A stretch of DNA of 58,084 bases from Rhizobium sp. R711 (lineage in GTDB: Bacteria; Pseudomonadota; Alphaproteobacteria; Rhizobiales; Rhizobiaceae): the NCBI RefSeq assembly GCF_002211365.1, contig NZ_LOKZ01000018.1, forward strand, positions 1 through 58,084, written 5' to 3'. The translations under genes were made by a program, and so were the position numbers. Each line of letters starts with the position of its first letter. Position 1 is the first letter of the stretch. Below the pieces are notes generated by a model, which saw only the letters and a program-made list of their open reading frames with translations, did no database searches and was not told the DNA's origin. Positions 16,522 through 25,786 of this stretch are shown here, piece after piece.

Positions 16522-17817
16522 TCAGATCTGATCGCGAAGCGACTTGAACGAGGCGCGGAGCTCCGAGGTGAAAAGCTCGGGCTGTTCCCACGCCGCGAAG
16601 TGCCCCCCCTTGGGCAGGCGATTGTAGTGAATGAGTTTCGGGTAGGCCTTCTCGGCCCAGCTCTGCGGCGCCTGATAGATCTCGTCGGGAAAGGCACTGA
16701 CGGCGACTGGGATCTTGATGCCGCGAGGATCGAAAAAACCACCGCTCGGGTGGTGGGCATTGTCCCAATAGAGGCGTGCCGAGGATATCGCGGTGTTTGT
16801 CAGCCAGTAGAGAGAGACGTTTTCGAGCACGTCGTCCGGGCTCAAGCCTTCCTTCTCGCCGTCGATCGACCGCGCGATCATGCGGTAGCTCCGGATGTCG
16901 TGGTCGAGCATCCACGCGGCGAGACCAATGGGCGAGTCGACGATGCCGTAGAGCGTCTGGGGGCGGTTGTTCATTTCGATCGCGTAGCCGAGACCGTTCT
17001 TGTTGAAGTCGTCGAGCTGATCCCAGGCCCGCTTTTCGTCGGCGGACAGTCCCTCCGGCGGTGTTCCCGCGGCCAGCGATTTCGAAATCTCGGCCGGAAC
17101 TGTGGCTGCCATATTCGTGTGAATGCCGAGAAGCCCGGGAGGCTGTTGCAGGGCCATGAGCTCGGTCACTGCATTGCCCCAGTCGCCGCCCTGTGCCACG
17201 TACTTCGTATAGCCGAGACGCTCCATGAGCACTGCCCAGGCCTTTGCTATCCGCGGTGGGTTCCAGCCGGTCTCCCGAGGCTTGCCGGAGAAACCGTAGC
17301 CGGGGAGGGAGGGAATGACGACGTCGAACGCGTCGGCTTCGGTGCCGCCGTAGGCGGTCGGATCGGTCAGGGGCTTGATGATCTTCAGCTGCTCGATCAC
17401 GGAGCCTGGCCAACCGTGGGTGATGATGATCGGCAGCGCGTTTTCGTGCTTCGACTTCACGTGGATGAAGTGAATGTCGAGACCGTCGATCTCCGTGGTG
17501 AACTGCGGGAACGCATTGAGGCGGCCTTCGACCTTGCGCCAGTCGTGGCCCTTCCAATGCTTGGCAAGCTTCTTGATCGTGTCGAGACGAACGCCTTGGC
17601 TATCATCCGAGACGTTTTCCTCATCCGGCCACCGGGTGGCGGCGACGCGACGATGAAGATCAGCGAGTTGCTCCTCAGTTGCGGTAAACTTGAAGGGTTT
17701 AATTCCGGGAGCTGCGCTGGTGGCAGCAAATGCCTGCGGGATCACACCGATTGCGCTTGCGGTCGCGGCTGCTGCGAGAAGGGTTCGACGCGTGACCGTC
17801 GGCTGTATCTGGGACAT
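16522..17817 (-). CDS. Epoxide hydrolase (EHN family), Tat-exported
   Basis: A 431-residue alpha/beta-hydrolase. Residues 1-32 form a twin-arginine signal (TRRTLLAAAATASAIG, Ala-rich, ending near AFAATS), so the enzyme is probably periplasmic. The EHN domain follows (IKPFKFTATEEQLADLHRR, TRWPDE), then the hydrolase core: oxyanion motif HGWPGSV, nucleophile Asp in AQGGDWGNAV, and the C-terminal catalytic His in PKGGHFAAWEQPE. It would hydrolyse epoxides to diols, as in microsomal-type epoxide hydrolases. First gene of an operon with the SRPBCC-like and isochorismatase-like genes, 65 nt behind the regulon box hexamer at 17883-17888. A degraded relative lies at 27752. Confidence 0.93.
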   Translation of the reverse strand: MSQIQPTVTRRTLLAAAATASAIGVIPQAFAATSAAPGIKPFKFTATEEQLADLHRRVAATRWPDEENVSDDSQGVRLDTIKKLAKHWKGHDWRKVEGRLNAFPQFTTEIDGLDIHFIHVKSKHENALPIIITHGWPGSVIEQLKIIKPLTDPTAYGGTEADAFDVVIPSLPGYGFSGKPRETGWNPPRIAKAWAVLMERLGYTKYVAQGGDWGNAVTELMALQQPPGLLGIHTNMAATVPAEISKSLAAGTPPEGLSADEKRAWDQLDDFNKNGLGYAIEMNNRPQTLYGIVDSPIGLAAWMLDHDIRSYRMIARSIDGEKEGLSPDDVLENVSLYWLTNTAISSARLYWDNAHHPSGGFFDPRGIKIPVAVSAFPDEIYQAPQSWAEKAYPKLIHYNRLPKGGHFAAWEQPELFTSELRASFKSLRDQI

Positions 17818-17880
17818 TGCATCCTCCTGGTTGTTGCTTGCTTCTGCGAGCAGGAGGGTCCCATTGATGGAGCGATCGCA

Positions 17881-17920
17881 CTATTGCACGAAGGTATGGA
17901 CGAGACTTTGGTATCGGATC
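17881..17920 (-). promoter_or_regulatory. Regulon box and -10 for the epoxide hydrolase operon (two tandem copies)
   Basis: Minus strand: GATACCAAAGTC, then CATACCTTCGTGCAATAG. TGCAAT (17883-17888) is four bases after ATACC. The upstream ATACC repeats the motif with a 17-bp period, as also seen at 41.4 kb. Confidence 0.68.
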
Positions 17921-18015
17921 GAGCTTCCCGGATCCCCTATCCAAGAACCGAGGATGTCTCTTCTGCTTCCGGGTACGCAGGAAAGGAAAAGTGGATTGTA
18001 ACGTCGTGGTCATCG

Positions 18016-18290
18016 CTTGCTTTGGCGCAGAGTCTGCCGCCCCTCGATGATCGAACGAAAGATGGTGAGCCCAATGGCCATCCCATCGGGTTTCATCGTG
18101 TAAACGCTTCGAACATTCGCATTGGAGAGCCTGCCTCTATCAATGCATCGCTATCTCGAACGCGCGCGCTCGGGAAGACTTTGGCAGAGGAGCCCACGCT
18201 AAAGCCGAATGATCTGAGAAGATCTGGAAGTGCATCACGCACGGACTCACGTCATCGACGAGAGAGATGTGTTTACTTGTTCCATCATTC
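18016..18290 (-). pseudogene. Decayed response-regulator receiver followed by kinase ATPase debris
   Basis: From 18290 downwards on the minus strand a fragment reads HISLVDD, then after a one-base shift SVRDALPDLLRSFGF, matching the receiver at 21085-21456 (SVVDDDESVREALPDLIRIFGF). Past 18140 another frame reads YTMKPDGMAIGLTIFRSIIEG, matching the kinase G2-box region YTTKPDGMGIGLSVSRSIIE of the adjacent kinase. Both pieces are short and frame-broken. Their order suggests collapse of an ancestral kinase/receiver tandem, leaving a scar just downstream of the intact kinase. Not functional. Confidence 0.7.
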
Positions 18291-20939
18291 TGTTTTCCCT
18301 GTGCATTCGTCCGTCGGTACAAATCTCCTCGAGGGGTAATTCTCAGCTGGCAACGGTGACTGGTGCTTGGGGATGGAGAAGCCGACAGTCGCGCCGTGCA
18401 TAGGGTTGCTCTCCGCCCATAGACGCCCATTATGATTCTCAATTATCGAGCGGCTCACAGAGAGACCGATGCCCATTCCGTCGGGCTTAGTAGTGTAAAA
18501 GGCGTCAAAAATTCGATCGGTGCCGTCTGGGCCGAAGCCAATCCCCGTATCTTGAACGGTAAGTTGAACGGTATTGCCGCTCGCTACGGTCTTAATGAGA
18601 ATACGACCAGGACGATCCTTAACTACGGATGTTGCTTCGATCGCATTTCGAAGCAAATTCATAATTACCTGCTGTAGTTGTACCCGCGCGCCAGCAACGG
18701 GAGGCAGGCCGACGCCGAAATCAGAGATAACAGGTATTCGTGCTCGCTGGATATCGCTGAACGCAAGAGCAATGACTTCGCTGGCGACTTCGTTCATATC
18801 AACAGGCTCGACCAGCGGCGGTTTGCGACTGAACAGAGCTCGTAGCCGAACGATGACATCTGCCGCGCGATTTGCATCACGAACCATCCGTTTGGCGGTG
18901 TCTTTGGCGATCTCCAAGTTCGGTGGCTCGGTCGCGAGGACGCGAAGGCAGGTGCTGGCATTCGCGACGATCCCCGCTAATGGCTGGTTGACCTCGTGGG
19001 CGATCGAAGCAGTCAAGACACCGAGGCTGGTGACACGGGTAACGTAAGCTAATTCCGAGCGTACTTCGTTGAGCGCCTCTTCAGCGATGCGGCTTTCGGT
19101 GAAATCCTGCACTGCACCAACAAGCTCTTGCTCGCCATCCTTGTTTTTTTCGCTACGCGCAAGCACTCGCACGTACTTGACGGACCGATCTGACATGACG
19201 AGCTTGATATCATAGTCAAAATCGGCGCTTTCACTCCGGGCTCTTTCGATCACATCGCGTACGGTAAGGACGCTTTCAGGGTCGAGGCGGGATAAAACTG
19301 TCTGCAATGTAACAGGACTACCCTGCTCCACGTCGAAAATCCGATAGGTTTCCGCGGACCAGACAATATCGCCGTGATCCAGGCGCAACGAGAAACTCCC
19401 GGTCTTGCTCAGTCGCTGTGCGTCGGCCAGAAACGCTTCACTTCTTCGAAGTTGCTCTTCCGTACGCTTACGATCATCGATATCGGTCAGCAGCCCGTAC
19501 CAGCGGACGATGTGTCCTTCCGCATCTCGAAGCGGCAGACCTCTGAGCTGGAACCAGCGCCAAACGCCGTCGTGGCGCAGGAAACGGGTTTCGTAATCGT
19601 ACGGCTCACCAGTCGCGATTGACCCCATGAAGCTGTCTATACATAGCTGCAGGTCGTCCGGGTGCGTAATCCCATTCGTCGCCCAATTATCGAGCTCTGA
19701 AATAGGCCGTTGGAAATAATCTATTATCTGTTGATTGCCACCGATCAGCTTCGCTTCGGGTGAAAAGATCGCGATCATCCCCGCGATACCGTCCACTATG
19801 AAGCGGGATTCGCGTTCCCGTTCTGCAAGTGCTTCCTCGGCGCGTTTGCGATCATCAATGTCGACGTGCAACGCGTACCAGCGGACAATACGGCCATCGG
19901 CATCCATTAACGGAGAGCCAGTTACTTGAAACCAGCGATAGGCCCCATCAGCTCTTCGGAGCCGGACTTCGAGATCGTATGGTTCGCCCAAAGTAATCGC
20001 ACGATGAACAGCATCGATCATCCGGGCCATGTCATCAGCATGGACTACATCGGTTGTCTCCCAATCGCGGAGCTCTCCGAGCGTTCGCCCATAGTAGCGC
20101 AACAAGGGACCGTTGATCGCCTCCACCTCGCCAGAGACGCCGATGACGGCAATCCCGGCCGAGATGCTCTCGAGGACCGCCGTCGCTTCACGTTCGCGGG
20201 CTGCCAACTCCAGTTCGGCGCGCTTTCGATCGTCGATGTCAACCAACAGGTGGAACCATCTCAGGATCGTCCCATCGATATCCCTCAGGGGGAGACCGAG
20301 AACGTTGTGCCAGCGGTAGATTCCATCCTTCCGTAAATGTCTGCTTTCCACATTGTAGAAGGTTCCCGCACGATGGGCAGCTAGCTGGTCTTCGATAGTC
20401 GCCTGGAGGTCCTCAGGGTGGACCACTTCGGTCGCCTTCCAGTTCTTCAGCTCCTCTAGCGTCATGCCGAAATATTCAAGGGCCGGATTATTTAAGGCCT
20501 CGACGTCTCCCGTTGGTGTGGTCACCGCCACAGGAACCGGGATGCTGTCCACGATGCGTTGAAAGTCGTTTTCATCACCGCGAGGTCGGCGGTCCGCGTT
20601 GCGTTCAGTTGCGATGCCATACCATCTATGAACGTCGCCCGCATCGTACATCGGATTGCAACGAAGTTGGAGGGACTGACAGGCCCCATGGGGGAGGCTG
20701 ACAGGAATCTCCATTTCGAAAGGCTCGTTTCGTGCCAGCATCATTCGAAATTCGCTGGGGAACGTCGCGGCACTCAAATGTCCAGGATCTATCGGCCAGT
20801 TCCAGTCATTTGTACCATTGAATGGGATACCGGTGTATTCCGCCAAAGCTTGATTGACAAAGTCGATTACCCCACCGGGTCGGATGCTGAACACCATACC
20901 CGGCAACGTGTCGAGAACTCGAACGAGTCCCGCCTCCAT
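18285..20939 (-). CDS. Sensor histidine kinase with five PAS domains
   Basis: An 884-residue protein without evident transmembrane segments, so probably a cytoplasmic sensor. Five PAS modules follow one another (about 1-125, 130-250, 255-375, 380-500 and 505-625); several end in the PAC-type WYGLLTDIDDRKR signature. The HisKA helix has phospho-acceptor His near 648 (SIAHEVNQPLAG), and the HATPase domain has an N box (MNLLRNAIEA), G1 box (DTGIGFG) and G2 region (TTKPDGMGIGLSVSRSI). This FixL/TodS-like kinase core is shared by all four kinases in the window. No receiver is attached. It has its own regulon box at 20998-21015 and lies just downstream of the MEDS-kinase-receiver operon. Ligand unknown; stacked PAS domains suggest several inputs or multimer control. 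Confidence 0.93.
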   Translation of the reverse strand: MEAGLVRVLDTLPGMVFSIRPGGVIDFVNQALAEYTGIPFNGTNDWNWPIDPGHLSAATFPSEFRMMLARNEPFEMEIPVSLPHGACQSLQLRCNPMYDAGDVHRWYGIATERNADRRPRGDENDFQRIVDSIPVPVAVTTPTGDVEALNNPALEYFGMTLEELKNWKATEVVHPEDLQATIEDQLAAHRAGTFYNVESRHLRKDGIYRWHNVLGLPLRDIDGTILRWFHLLVDIDDRKRAELELAAREREATAVLESISAGIAVIGVSGEVEAINGPLLRYYGRTLGELRDWETTDVVHADDMARMIDAVHRAITLGEPYDLEVRLRRADGAYRWFQVTGSPLMDADGRIVRWYALHVDIDDRKRAEEALAERERESRFIVDGIAGMIAIFSPEAKLIGGNQQIIDYFQRPISELDNWATNGITHPDDLQLCIDSFMGSIATGEPYDYETRFLRHDGVWRWFQLRGLPLRDAEGHIVRWYGLLTDIDDRKRTEEQLRRSEAFLADAQRLSKTGSFSLRLDHGDIVWSAETYRIFDVEQGSPVTLQTVLSRLDPESVLTVRDVIERARSESADFDYDIKLVMSDRSVKYVRVLARSEKNKDGEQELVGAVQDFTESRIAEEALNEVRSELAYVTRVTSLGVLTASIAHEVNQPLAGIVANASTCLRVLATEPPNLEIAKDTAKRMVRDANRAADVIVRLRALFSRKPPLVEPVDMNEVASEVIALAFSDIQRARIPVISDFGVGLPPVAGARVQLQQVIMNLLRNAIEATSVVKDRPGRILIKTVASGNTVQLTVQDTGIGFGPDGTDRIFDAFYTTKPDGMGIGLSVSRSIIENHNGRLWAESNPMHGATVGFSIPKHQSPLPAENYPSRRFVPTDECTGKTE

Positions 20940-20997
20940 GACTGTCCTTTCGAACTCAGCTGCTCAGGTAGCGTATGATTTCCGCAACCTGTCGTAT

Positions 20998-21015
20998 ACT
21001 ATTCTAAGGTGTTGG
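20998..21015 (-). promoter_or_regulatory. Regulon box and -10 for the five-PAS kinase
   Basis: Minus strand: CAACACCTTAGAATAGT. AATAGT (20998-21003) is four bases after ACACC and 58 nt from the start at 20939. An overlapping TAGAAT (21001-21006) is an alternative hexamer. It indicates that the sensor is itself in the regulon. Confidence 0.52.
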
Positions 21016-21084
21016 GTGTAGCCACGCCCTTGCGGCAACCTAAGGCTCATTCACTTGAGATCGCAGAAAATTTTGCTTTCGGAC

Positions 21085-21456
21085 CTATCTCAAGGCCCGA
21101 TCCAACGCTTCCTGAAGGGCGACGTCGCTGAAAGGCTTGAATAGGCAGTCCACCGCGCCGCTCTGAAGCAGCGGAATTCTCTCATTCTCGTCCTTGTGCG
21201 CAGTGATGAAGACGATCGGGATTTTTTCCCCTCTTCGAACCAGTTCCTCCTGAAGCTCAGGGCCAGACATACCTGGCATTGCCACGTCGAGGACTAGGCA
21301 ATCGGTTTTTTTCAGCCATTCTGAATCCAGGAACTCAGCTGCCGAGGAGAACGCACGGACGTTAAATCCGAAGATTCGGATTAGGTCGGGGAGGGCTTCC
21401 CGAACCGACTCGTCGTCATCGACAACTGAAACGAGTGCATCTTGTGTCTTGATCAT
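21085..21456 (-). CDS. Single-domain response regulator (CheY-like receiver)
   Basis: A 123-residue stand-alone receiver. The acidic pocket is VVDDDES near the N-terminus, the phospho-acceptor Asp is in CLVLDVAMPGMSG (about 56), the conserved Thr in VFITAHK (about 85) and Lys in CLFKPF (about 106). There is no output domain, so it may act as a phosphate sink or shuttle between the kinases and the FixJ-type regulators, or by protein contact. Its ATG overlaps the stop of the kinase gene (ATGA at 21453-21456), showing translational coupling. A degraded copy of the same receiver type lies at 18140-18290. Confidence 0.92.
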   Translation of the reverse strand: MIKTQDALVSVVDDDESVREALPDLIRIFGFNVRAFSSAAEFLDSEWLKKTDCLVLDVAMPGMSGPELQEELVRRGEKIPIVFITAHKDENERIPLLQSGAVDCLFKPFSDVALQEALDRALR

Positions 21457-23843
21457 GAATTTGCTTCCGAAAGCGGGAAGTCACCTTCTGCTCGCCTGCC
21501 GACTGGCAAAGCGAAGCCAAAAGCTGCGCCACCTGAAGGACTGGGTTCCGCCCAGATCCTTCCCTTATGAGCCTCGACTATCGAGCGGCTCACTGACAAG
21601 CCTATTCCCATTCCATTGGGTTTCGTCGTGTGAAATGCATCGAACAACCGTTCGATATCGGCATTTTCGAGGCCGATTCCACTATCCTCCACGATGACAG
21701 TGACTTCGTGATGCCCGAACCCTATACGAACAACAATTTTCCTCTGTTGCTGCGCGACATCTGCCATTGCGTCAATAGAGTTGCGAAGGAGGTTCATCAT
21801 CACTTGCTGCAGTTGAACACGGTCACCAACGATAAGCGACGGTGCACCCGAAAGTTCCTCAACAAGGGTGATTCTTCCGCGCTGCAGATCGTTGGCTACC
21901 AGCCCAATCACTTCCCGGGCTGCGTCGTGGAGATCGAACTGCTCGACAGTTGCCACGCCTCGTTTGAAAAGCTTTCTGAGGCGCATGATTACGTCGGATG
22001 CCCGATTTCCGTCGCGAATGGTTCTCTTTGCCGTTTCGATCCCGCCATCAACGTTGGGAGGAGAAGTGGATAGCATACGAAGCAAGGCGCTAGAGTTCAT
22101 AATTATACCGGATAACGGCTGGTTGACCTCGTGTGCGATGGACGCTGCCATCGTGCTAAGGCTCATCGTCCTAGCGAGTTGCGCCAGTTCCGAGCGTAGC
22201 TTGTCGCGGGCGAGTTCGGCTACTCGCTGGGCCGACACGTCCTGCACTGCTCCTATGCACTCGGTCGTACCGTTGAGATGCTTGATGATCCGTCCAACAA
22301 CGCGGACGTACTTCAATTGCCCGTCGACGAGCAGCCGAATCTCGTAGTCCGGGTTGTCGCCTCCCTCCCTGACGTCAGCCATTTTGGTTGCGAGAAGAGG
22401 CAGATCCTCCTCGAAAACCCGTTGACCGATACCATCGAAATCGACCACTCGCCCGCTCTCGAAGCCGAATATGCGATTAAGCTCTTCTGAAAAGGCGATC
22501 TCGTCAGTTTCAACCTTCCACGAGAATGTTCCGGTCCGACTGATTCGTTGTCCTTCGGTGAGAAGGACGTCGCTTCGTCGCAGTTTCTCCTCTGAGATCT
22601 TCCTTTGCGTTATGTCCGCGACGGCACCGATAAACTCTGGATCCGCCGGGTCAGCAGCTATGTTCTGAAGAACGACGTGGACGTATTTTATAGCCCCGTC
22701 CCGCATCACCAGTCGATGCTCAATATCGACGTTCTCACCGTGGCGCATCGCGTTCGAGATCAACTTCCGTACTGTCGGCAAATCATCTGGATGACAGCGA
22801 TCCAGCATCATGTCCACGGTCGGAGTCGTTCCCAAGTCATGTCCTGCCACCCGATACGCCTCGTCAGACCAGTAAATCTCCCCGGTAGCGGGTTTCCACC
22901 ACACGCTCCCTGTCACCGTCAGCCGTTGGGCCTGAGTCATCAATGCCGCACTCCGACGCATCTCTTCTTCGAAGCGTTTTCGATCGTCAATATCCGTATT
23001 GGTGCCGTACCATCGAATGACCTTACCAGCTTCGCCGAAAACTGGGTTGGCGCGGAACAAGAACCATCGATACTGTCCGTCCCATCGCCGCAGCCTCGCC
23101 TCGGTTTCTCCAGGGGCACCGGAAGCGAGCAACCCCGCCCACACGCTTTGGAGCGGTCCGGAGTCGTCAGGATGCAGCGCCGTCGTCCACCCCCATCCCG
23201 CAGCCTGCTCAGTGGTTATCCCGAGGTATGTCAGGAAGTGCTCGTTAAAGAAATCCGCCCAGCCGTCGGGAAGTGTCGACCAAGCCATCACCGGGATGGC
23301 GTCTACGACCTTGTTGAGTTCGCGAGCCGCAATAGCGCGGGTATCGTCGCGAAATCGCATTACCTCGGCGACGGCAATGGTAGCCTGACTGGCGGCAACG
23401 TGCAGGACAATGCGTTCCTCCTCGCTGGGAAACGATCGCACCATCGATCCGGCGACAAGTACTCCGGTTTTACCATGGACACCGAGCTTCTCGGTGACAA
23501 TTCTGAAGGAGGATTCACCTTGCTCAAGGTCGGCCTCACGAGGCCAGTCGCTTACGTTTGTTCCTAAAGTTGCGATCAAGTCGTCGATGAGCTTCGATCG
23601 GCCTCTCGCCGACCCCTCGCCAGATCGCTCCATTAGCACTTCGGGCTGATCCGCCTGGCCTGCAACCCTGAGAAACAGGAAATCGACGTCGAGGATCGCT
23701 CTCAACGCATCCAGCAAGAGGGCACCGATCTCATCGACGGTTCCGCCAGTCCAAACTGCCGGAAGTGCGGTGATACTCAGGATATCATTCATGCAGCGCC
23801 GGAGTCTTTCGTTCTCCGACGCCACCATGAGCATGTCTTGCAT
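21453..23843 (-). CDS. Sensor histidine kinase with GAF-like and PAS domains
   Basis: A 796-residue soluble kinase. ATG 23843 is chosen because the upstream gene stops at 23845, one base before it, a typical coupled junction. Order: a GAF-like N-terminal region (about 20-175), PAS (about 185-310, PVMAWSTLPDGWADFFNEHF), a second PAS (about 315-430, GSVWWKPATGEIYWSDEAYR), a third PAS (about 435-555, GTFSWKVETDEIAFSEELNR), HisKA (SIAHEVNQPLSGI) and HATPase (DSGIGLENADIERLF, TTKPNGMGIGLSVSRSI). It is the middle gene of an operon with the MEDS sensor before and the receiver after. The MEDS protein probably supplies a ligand signal to this kinase; that is inference from order and coupling. Confidence 0.93.
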   Translation of the reverse strand: MQDMLMVASENERLRRCMNDILSITALPAVWTGGTVDEIGALLLDALRAILDVDFLFLRVAGQADQPEVLMERSGEGSARGRSKLIDDLIATLGTNVSDWPREADLEQGESSFRIVTEKLGVHGKTGVLVAGSMVRSFPSEEERIVLHVAASQATIAVAEVMRFRDDTRAIAARELNKVVDAIPVMAWSTLPDGWADFFNEHFLTYLGITTEQAAGWGWTTALHPDDSGPLQSVWAGLLASGAPGETEARLRRWDGQYRWFLFRANPVFGEAGKVIRWYGTNTDIDDRKRFEEEMRRSAALMTQAQRLTVTGSVWWKPATGEIYWSDEAYRVAGHDLGTTPTVDMMLDRCHPDDLPTVRKLISNAMRHGENVDIEHRLVMRDGAIKYVHVVLQNIAADPADPEFIGAVADITQRKISEEKLRRSDVLLTEGQRISRTGTFSWKVETDEIAFSEELNRIFGFESGRVVDFDGIGQRVFEEDLPLLATKMADVREGGDNPDYEIRLLVDGQLKYVRVVGRIIKHLNGTTECIGAVQDVSAQRVAELARDKLRSELAQLARTMSLSTMAASIAHEVNQPLSGIIMNSSALLRMLSTSPPNVDGGIETAKRTIRDGNRASDVIMRLRKLFKRGVATVEQFDLHDAAREVIGLVANDLQRGRITLVEELSGAPSLIVGDRVQLQQVMMNLLRNSIDAMADVAQQQRKIVVRIGFGHHEVTVIVEDSGIGLENADIERLFDAFHTTKPNGMGIGLSVSRSIVEAHKGRIWAEPSPSGGAAFGFALPVGRRAEGDFPLSEANS

Positions 23844-23844
23844 G

Positions 23845-24480
23845 TCATTCAGCAGCGGCCGACTGCTCCCCTTTTCCCGAACGCCTCTCACGCAGTTCCG
23901 CGAGAAACTGCACTGGCGGGATATAGAACGGATTTTCCCGGAGAACTCCGCTGATCACAACAGCCGGATGCGTCCGCAAGATGTCCATGATCGTGTCGCC
24001 ACCGAATTTTGTCAGATCGTATACGCAGATCACAACGTCATCGTGCTGGTTCCACAGGTCATTGATCCGAGATTCAAATTCAATGAGATCCCTAAGATGT
24101 TCTCGATTACTGGCTGCCCAATCCATGTCGCAGACAATACGGCTCAAGGGAAAGTTTCCGTTCATGTTACCGCTCGCCAGGGCGCTGAACTCCTCCACCA
24201 TTCGGTCCTGGTCGAATAGTCCGTCCTTGAGGTACGCGTCGACCGTAGTCCGGATTTCGAGTTGCCCGGAGATTTGCGACGCTTCCGTGTCAATCCCTTC
24301 GCAACGCAAACGAGTGATATGAGCTTCACGCTTGTCCGCGCCAACCAGATGAATTGCCCTGTGGTCGCAAAGAAATCCATCGCGGATGAAAGGGCCGAGA
24401 ACCTGGAAGGCATCCTCGAAGCCATTGAAGAACGCACATATATGCCGATGGCAGCTGAGGCTCGCGCCAGCAAAACGCAT
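23845..24480 (-). CDS. MEDS-domain sensory protein (DcmR-like)
   Basis: A 211-residue protein resembling the MEDS (methanogen/methylotroph, DcmR sensory) domain, a RecA-like fold thought to bind small organic ligands, for example in the dichloromethane regulator DcmR. Visible stretches: HICAFFNGFEDAFQVLGPFI, FLCDHRAIHLVGADKREAHI, then the central GIDTEASQISGQLEIRT and a C-terminal strand VVICVYDLTKFGGD. ATG 24480 has AAGGAG twelve bases upstream; a start at 24567 is possible but unsupported. It is the first gene of the MEDS - kinase - receiver operon behind the box at 24611-24630. An organic or chlorinated compound as signal is an attractive guess only. Confidence 0.82.
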   Translation of the reverse strand: MRFAGASLSCHRHICAFFNGFEDAFQVLGPFIRDGFLCDHRAIHLVGADKREAHITRLRCEGIDTEASQISGQLEIRTTVDAYLKDGLFDQDRMVEEFSALASGNMNGNFPLSRIVCDMDWAASNREHLRDLIEFESRINDLWNQHDDVVICVYDLTKFGGDTIMDILRTHPAVVISGVLRENPFYIPPVQFLAELRERRSGKGEQSAAAE

Positions 24481-24610
24481 GGTATCGTGCGTCTCCTTCA
24501 CGTGACTCCGCTTCTTATCGGAAATGCCGATGTTATCAGGCTGCAACGTTGTCCATCCGCACGTCATTCATGGCCCATGCGTTCAACGCTGTATCAAGGG
24601 CGTCCTGCTG

Positions 24611-24630
24611 TCTATTGTCCAATGGTATCG
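24611..24630 (-). promoter_or_regulatory. Regulon box and -10 for the MEDS-kinase-receiver operon
   Basis: Minus strand: CGATACCATTGGACAATAG. GACAAT (24614-24619) is four bases after ATACC and 133 nt before the start at 24480. Confidence 0.58.
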
Positions 24631-24715
24631 AGTGATGACTGATTGCTAGCGCTGGCTTTGCCCTGGCATGTGTTGCAAGGATGACGGGCCTAAAACGTCC
24701 GTTGGAGCTTGAGCA

Positions 24716-25669
24716 ATGGATCGCATTGACGCGATGAAAGTCTTCGTCACCGCCGTAGAGGAGGGGAGCCTTGCTGCGGCTGTCCGAAAGCTGAAGCGTT
24801 CGCCGACCGCGATCAGTCGCGCACTGTCACTCTTGGAGGAGCACGTGGGGGTCGAGCTACTTCATCGCACAACGCGAAGCCTCAAGCTCAGCGAGGCAGG
24901 GCAGCGGTACGTGGAGGCTTGCCGGAGAGTGCTTGTCGACTTAGAGGAGGCCGACATTATTGCCGGGGGAGAGCGATCGTCACCGCGCGGCGTGCTCACT
25001 ATCTCGGCGCCGCCAATACTCGGCGAGGAGGTCTTACGGCCGATCCTGGACAACTTTTTGCGAGAACATCATGACGTCTCGGTCCGGCTCCTGATGCTGG
25101 ACCGCTTCGTCAATCTGGTCGACGAAGGCGTCGACGTGGCACTTCGTATTGGCAACCTTACAGACTCGACACACATCTCGACGCGGATTGGCGGCGACAT
25201 CCGTCGAGTTGTTGTGGCTTCGCCAAGCTATCTGGCTTCTCGGTCTCCGATCGTGGATCCCGCAGACCTGCTGCGCCATGATATCGTGGCATTCTCGAAC
25301 TTCGGCATAGAGTCGTGGAGTTTCAACCCCTTGGGTGGCACCACTATTCCGAGGACGGTCCATTTCTCTCCCCGCTACTTGGTCAATAGTGTACGGGCTG
25401 CGGCTGCTTCCGCTGCTGAGGGCATGGGCATTACACGCCTGTATTCCTACCACGTGGACGACTTGGTGCGAAAAGGCGCGTTGCAGGTAGTACTTGCTGA
25501 CTTCGAGCCGCCTGCGCTTCCAGTGCATCTGCTAACACCGCAAGGCAGGACCGCGGTTCCGAAGGTCAGGGCGTTTATCGACTTCGCGGCGCCGAAGCTG
25601 AGAGTAGCCATTGGACGGATAGCAGCAGAAGCCAATGGCACGCAGAAGATTATGCCGATAACCGGTTGA
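24716..25669 (+). CDS. LysR-family transcriptional regulator
   Basis: A 317-residue LysR-type regulator. Residues 1-60 hold the winged helix-turn-helix (MDRIDAMKVFVTAVEEGSLA, then RSPTAISRALSLLEEHVGV and LHRTTRSLKLSEAG). Residues about 90-300 form the periplasmic-binding-protein-like effector domain. Of the CrgA/DsdC-like group that often controls an adjacent enzyme gene. The plus-strand SDR gene begins 118 bp downstream in the same direction, while the MEDS operon diverges on the other side. Either could be a target. No LysR T-N11-A box was clearly seen. The gene lacks the shared regulon box, so it may supply a second control layer. Confidence 0.93.
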   Translation: MDRIDAMKVFVTAVEEGSLAAAVRKLKRSPTAISRALSLLEEHVGVELLHRTTRSLKLSEAGQRYVEACRRVLVDLEEADIIAGGERSSPRGVLTISAPPILGEEVLRPILDNFLREHHDVSVRLLMLDRFVNLVDEGVDVALRIGNLTDSTHISTRIGGDIRRVVVASPSYLASRSPIVDPADLLRHDIVAFSNFGIESWSFNPLGGTTIPRTVHFSPRYLVNSVRAAAASAAEGMGITRLYSYHVDDLVRKGALQVVLADFEPPALPVHLLTPQGRTAVPKVRAFIDFAAPKLRVAIGRIAAEANGTQKIMPITG

Positions 25670-25786
25670 TTGTCGTGATCTGGACGGCAATTCTCCCGAA
25701 CAACGTTTGCGTCTAAATCAATTGCACCGACGCCAAAGCGCGTAGGCACGGCCAGATTTGGCCGAGCACTTGAAAGGATGCAAATC

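Noticed and set aside
16460..17557. Long minus-strand frame continuous with the 15911-16453 gene
   Set aside because: Its upper two-thirds overlap the epoxide hydrolase in another frame and have Arg/Ser/Pro-rich shadow composition. Only the part from 16453 down has a start site and protein-like sequence.
16600..18339. 579-residue plus-strand open frame
   Set aside because: It is entirely antisense to the epoxide hydrolase and lacks any family feature or ribosome binding site.
22605..23567. 320-residue plus-strand open frame
   Set aside because: Antisense shadow of the GAF/PAS kinase.
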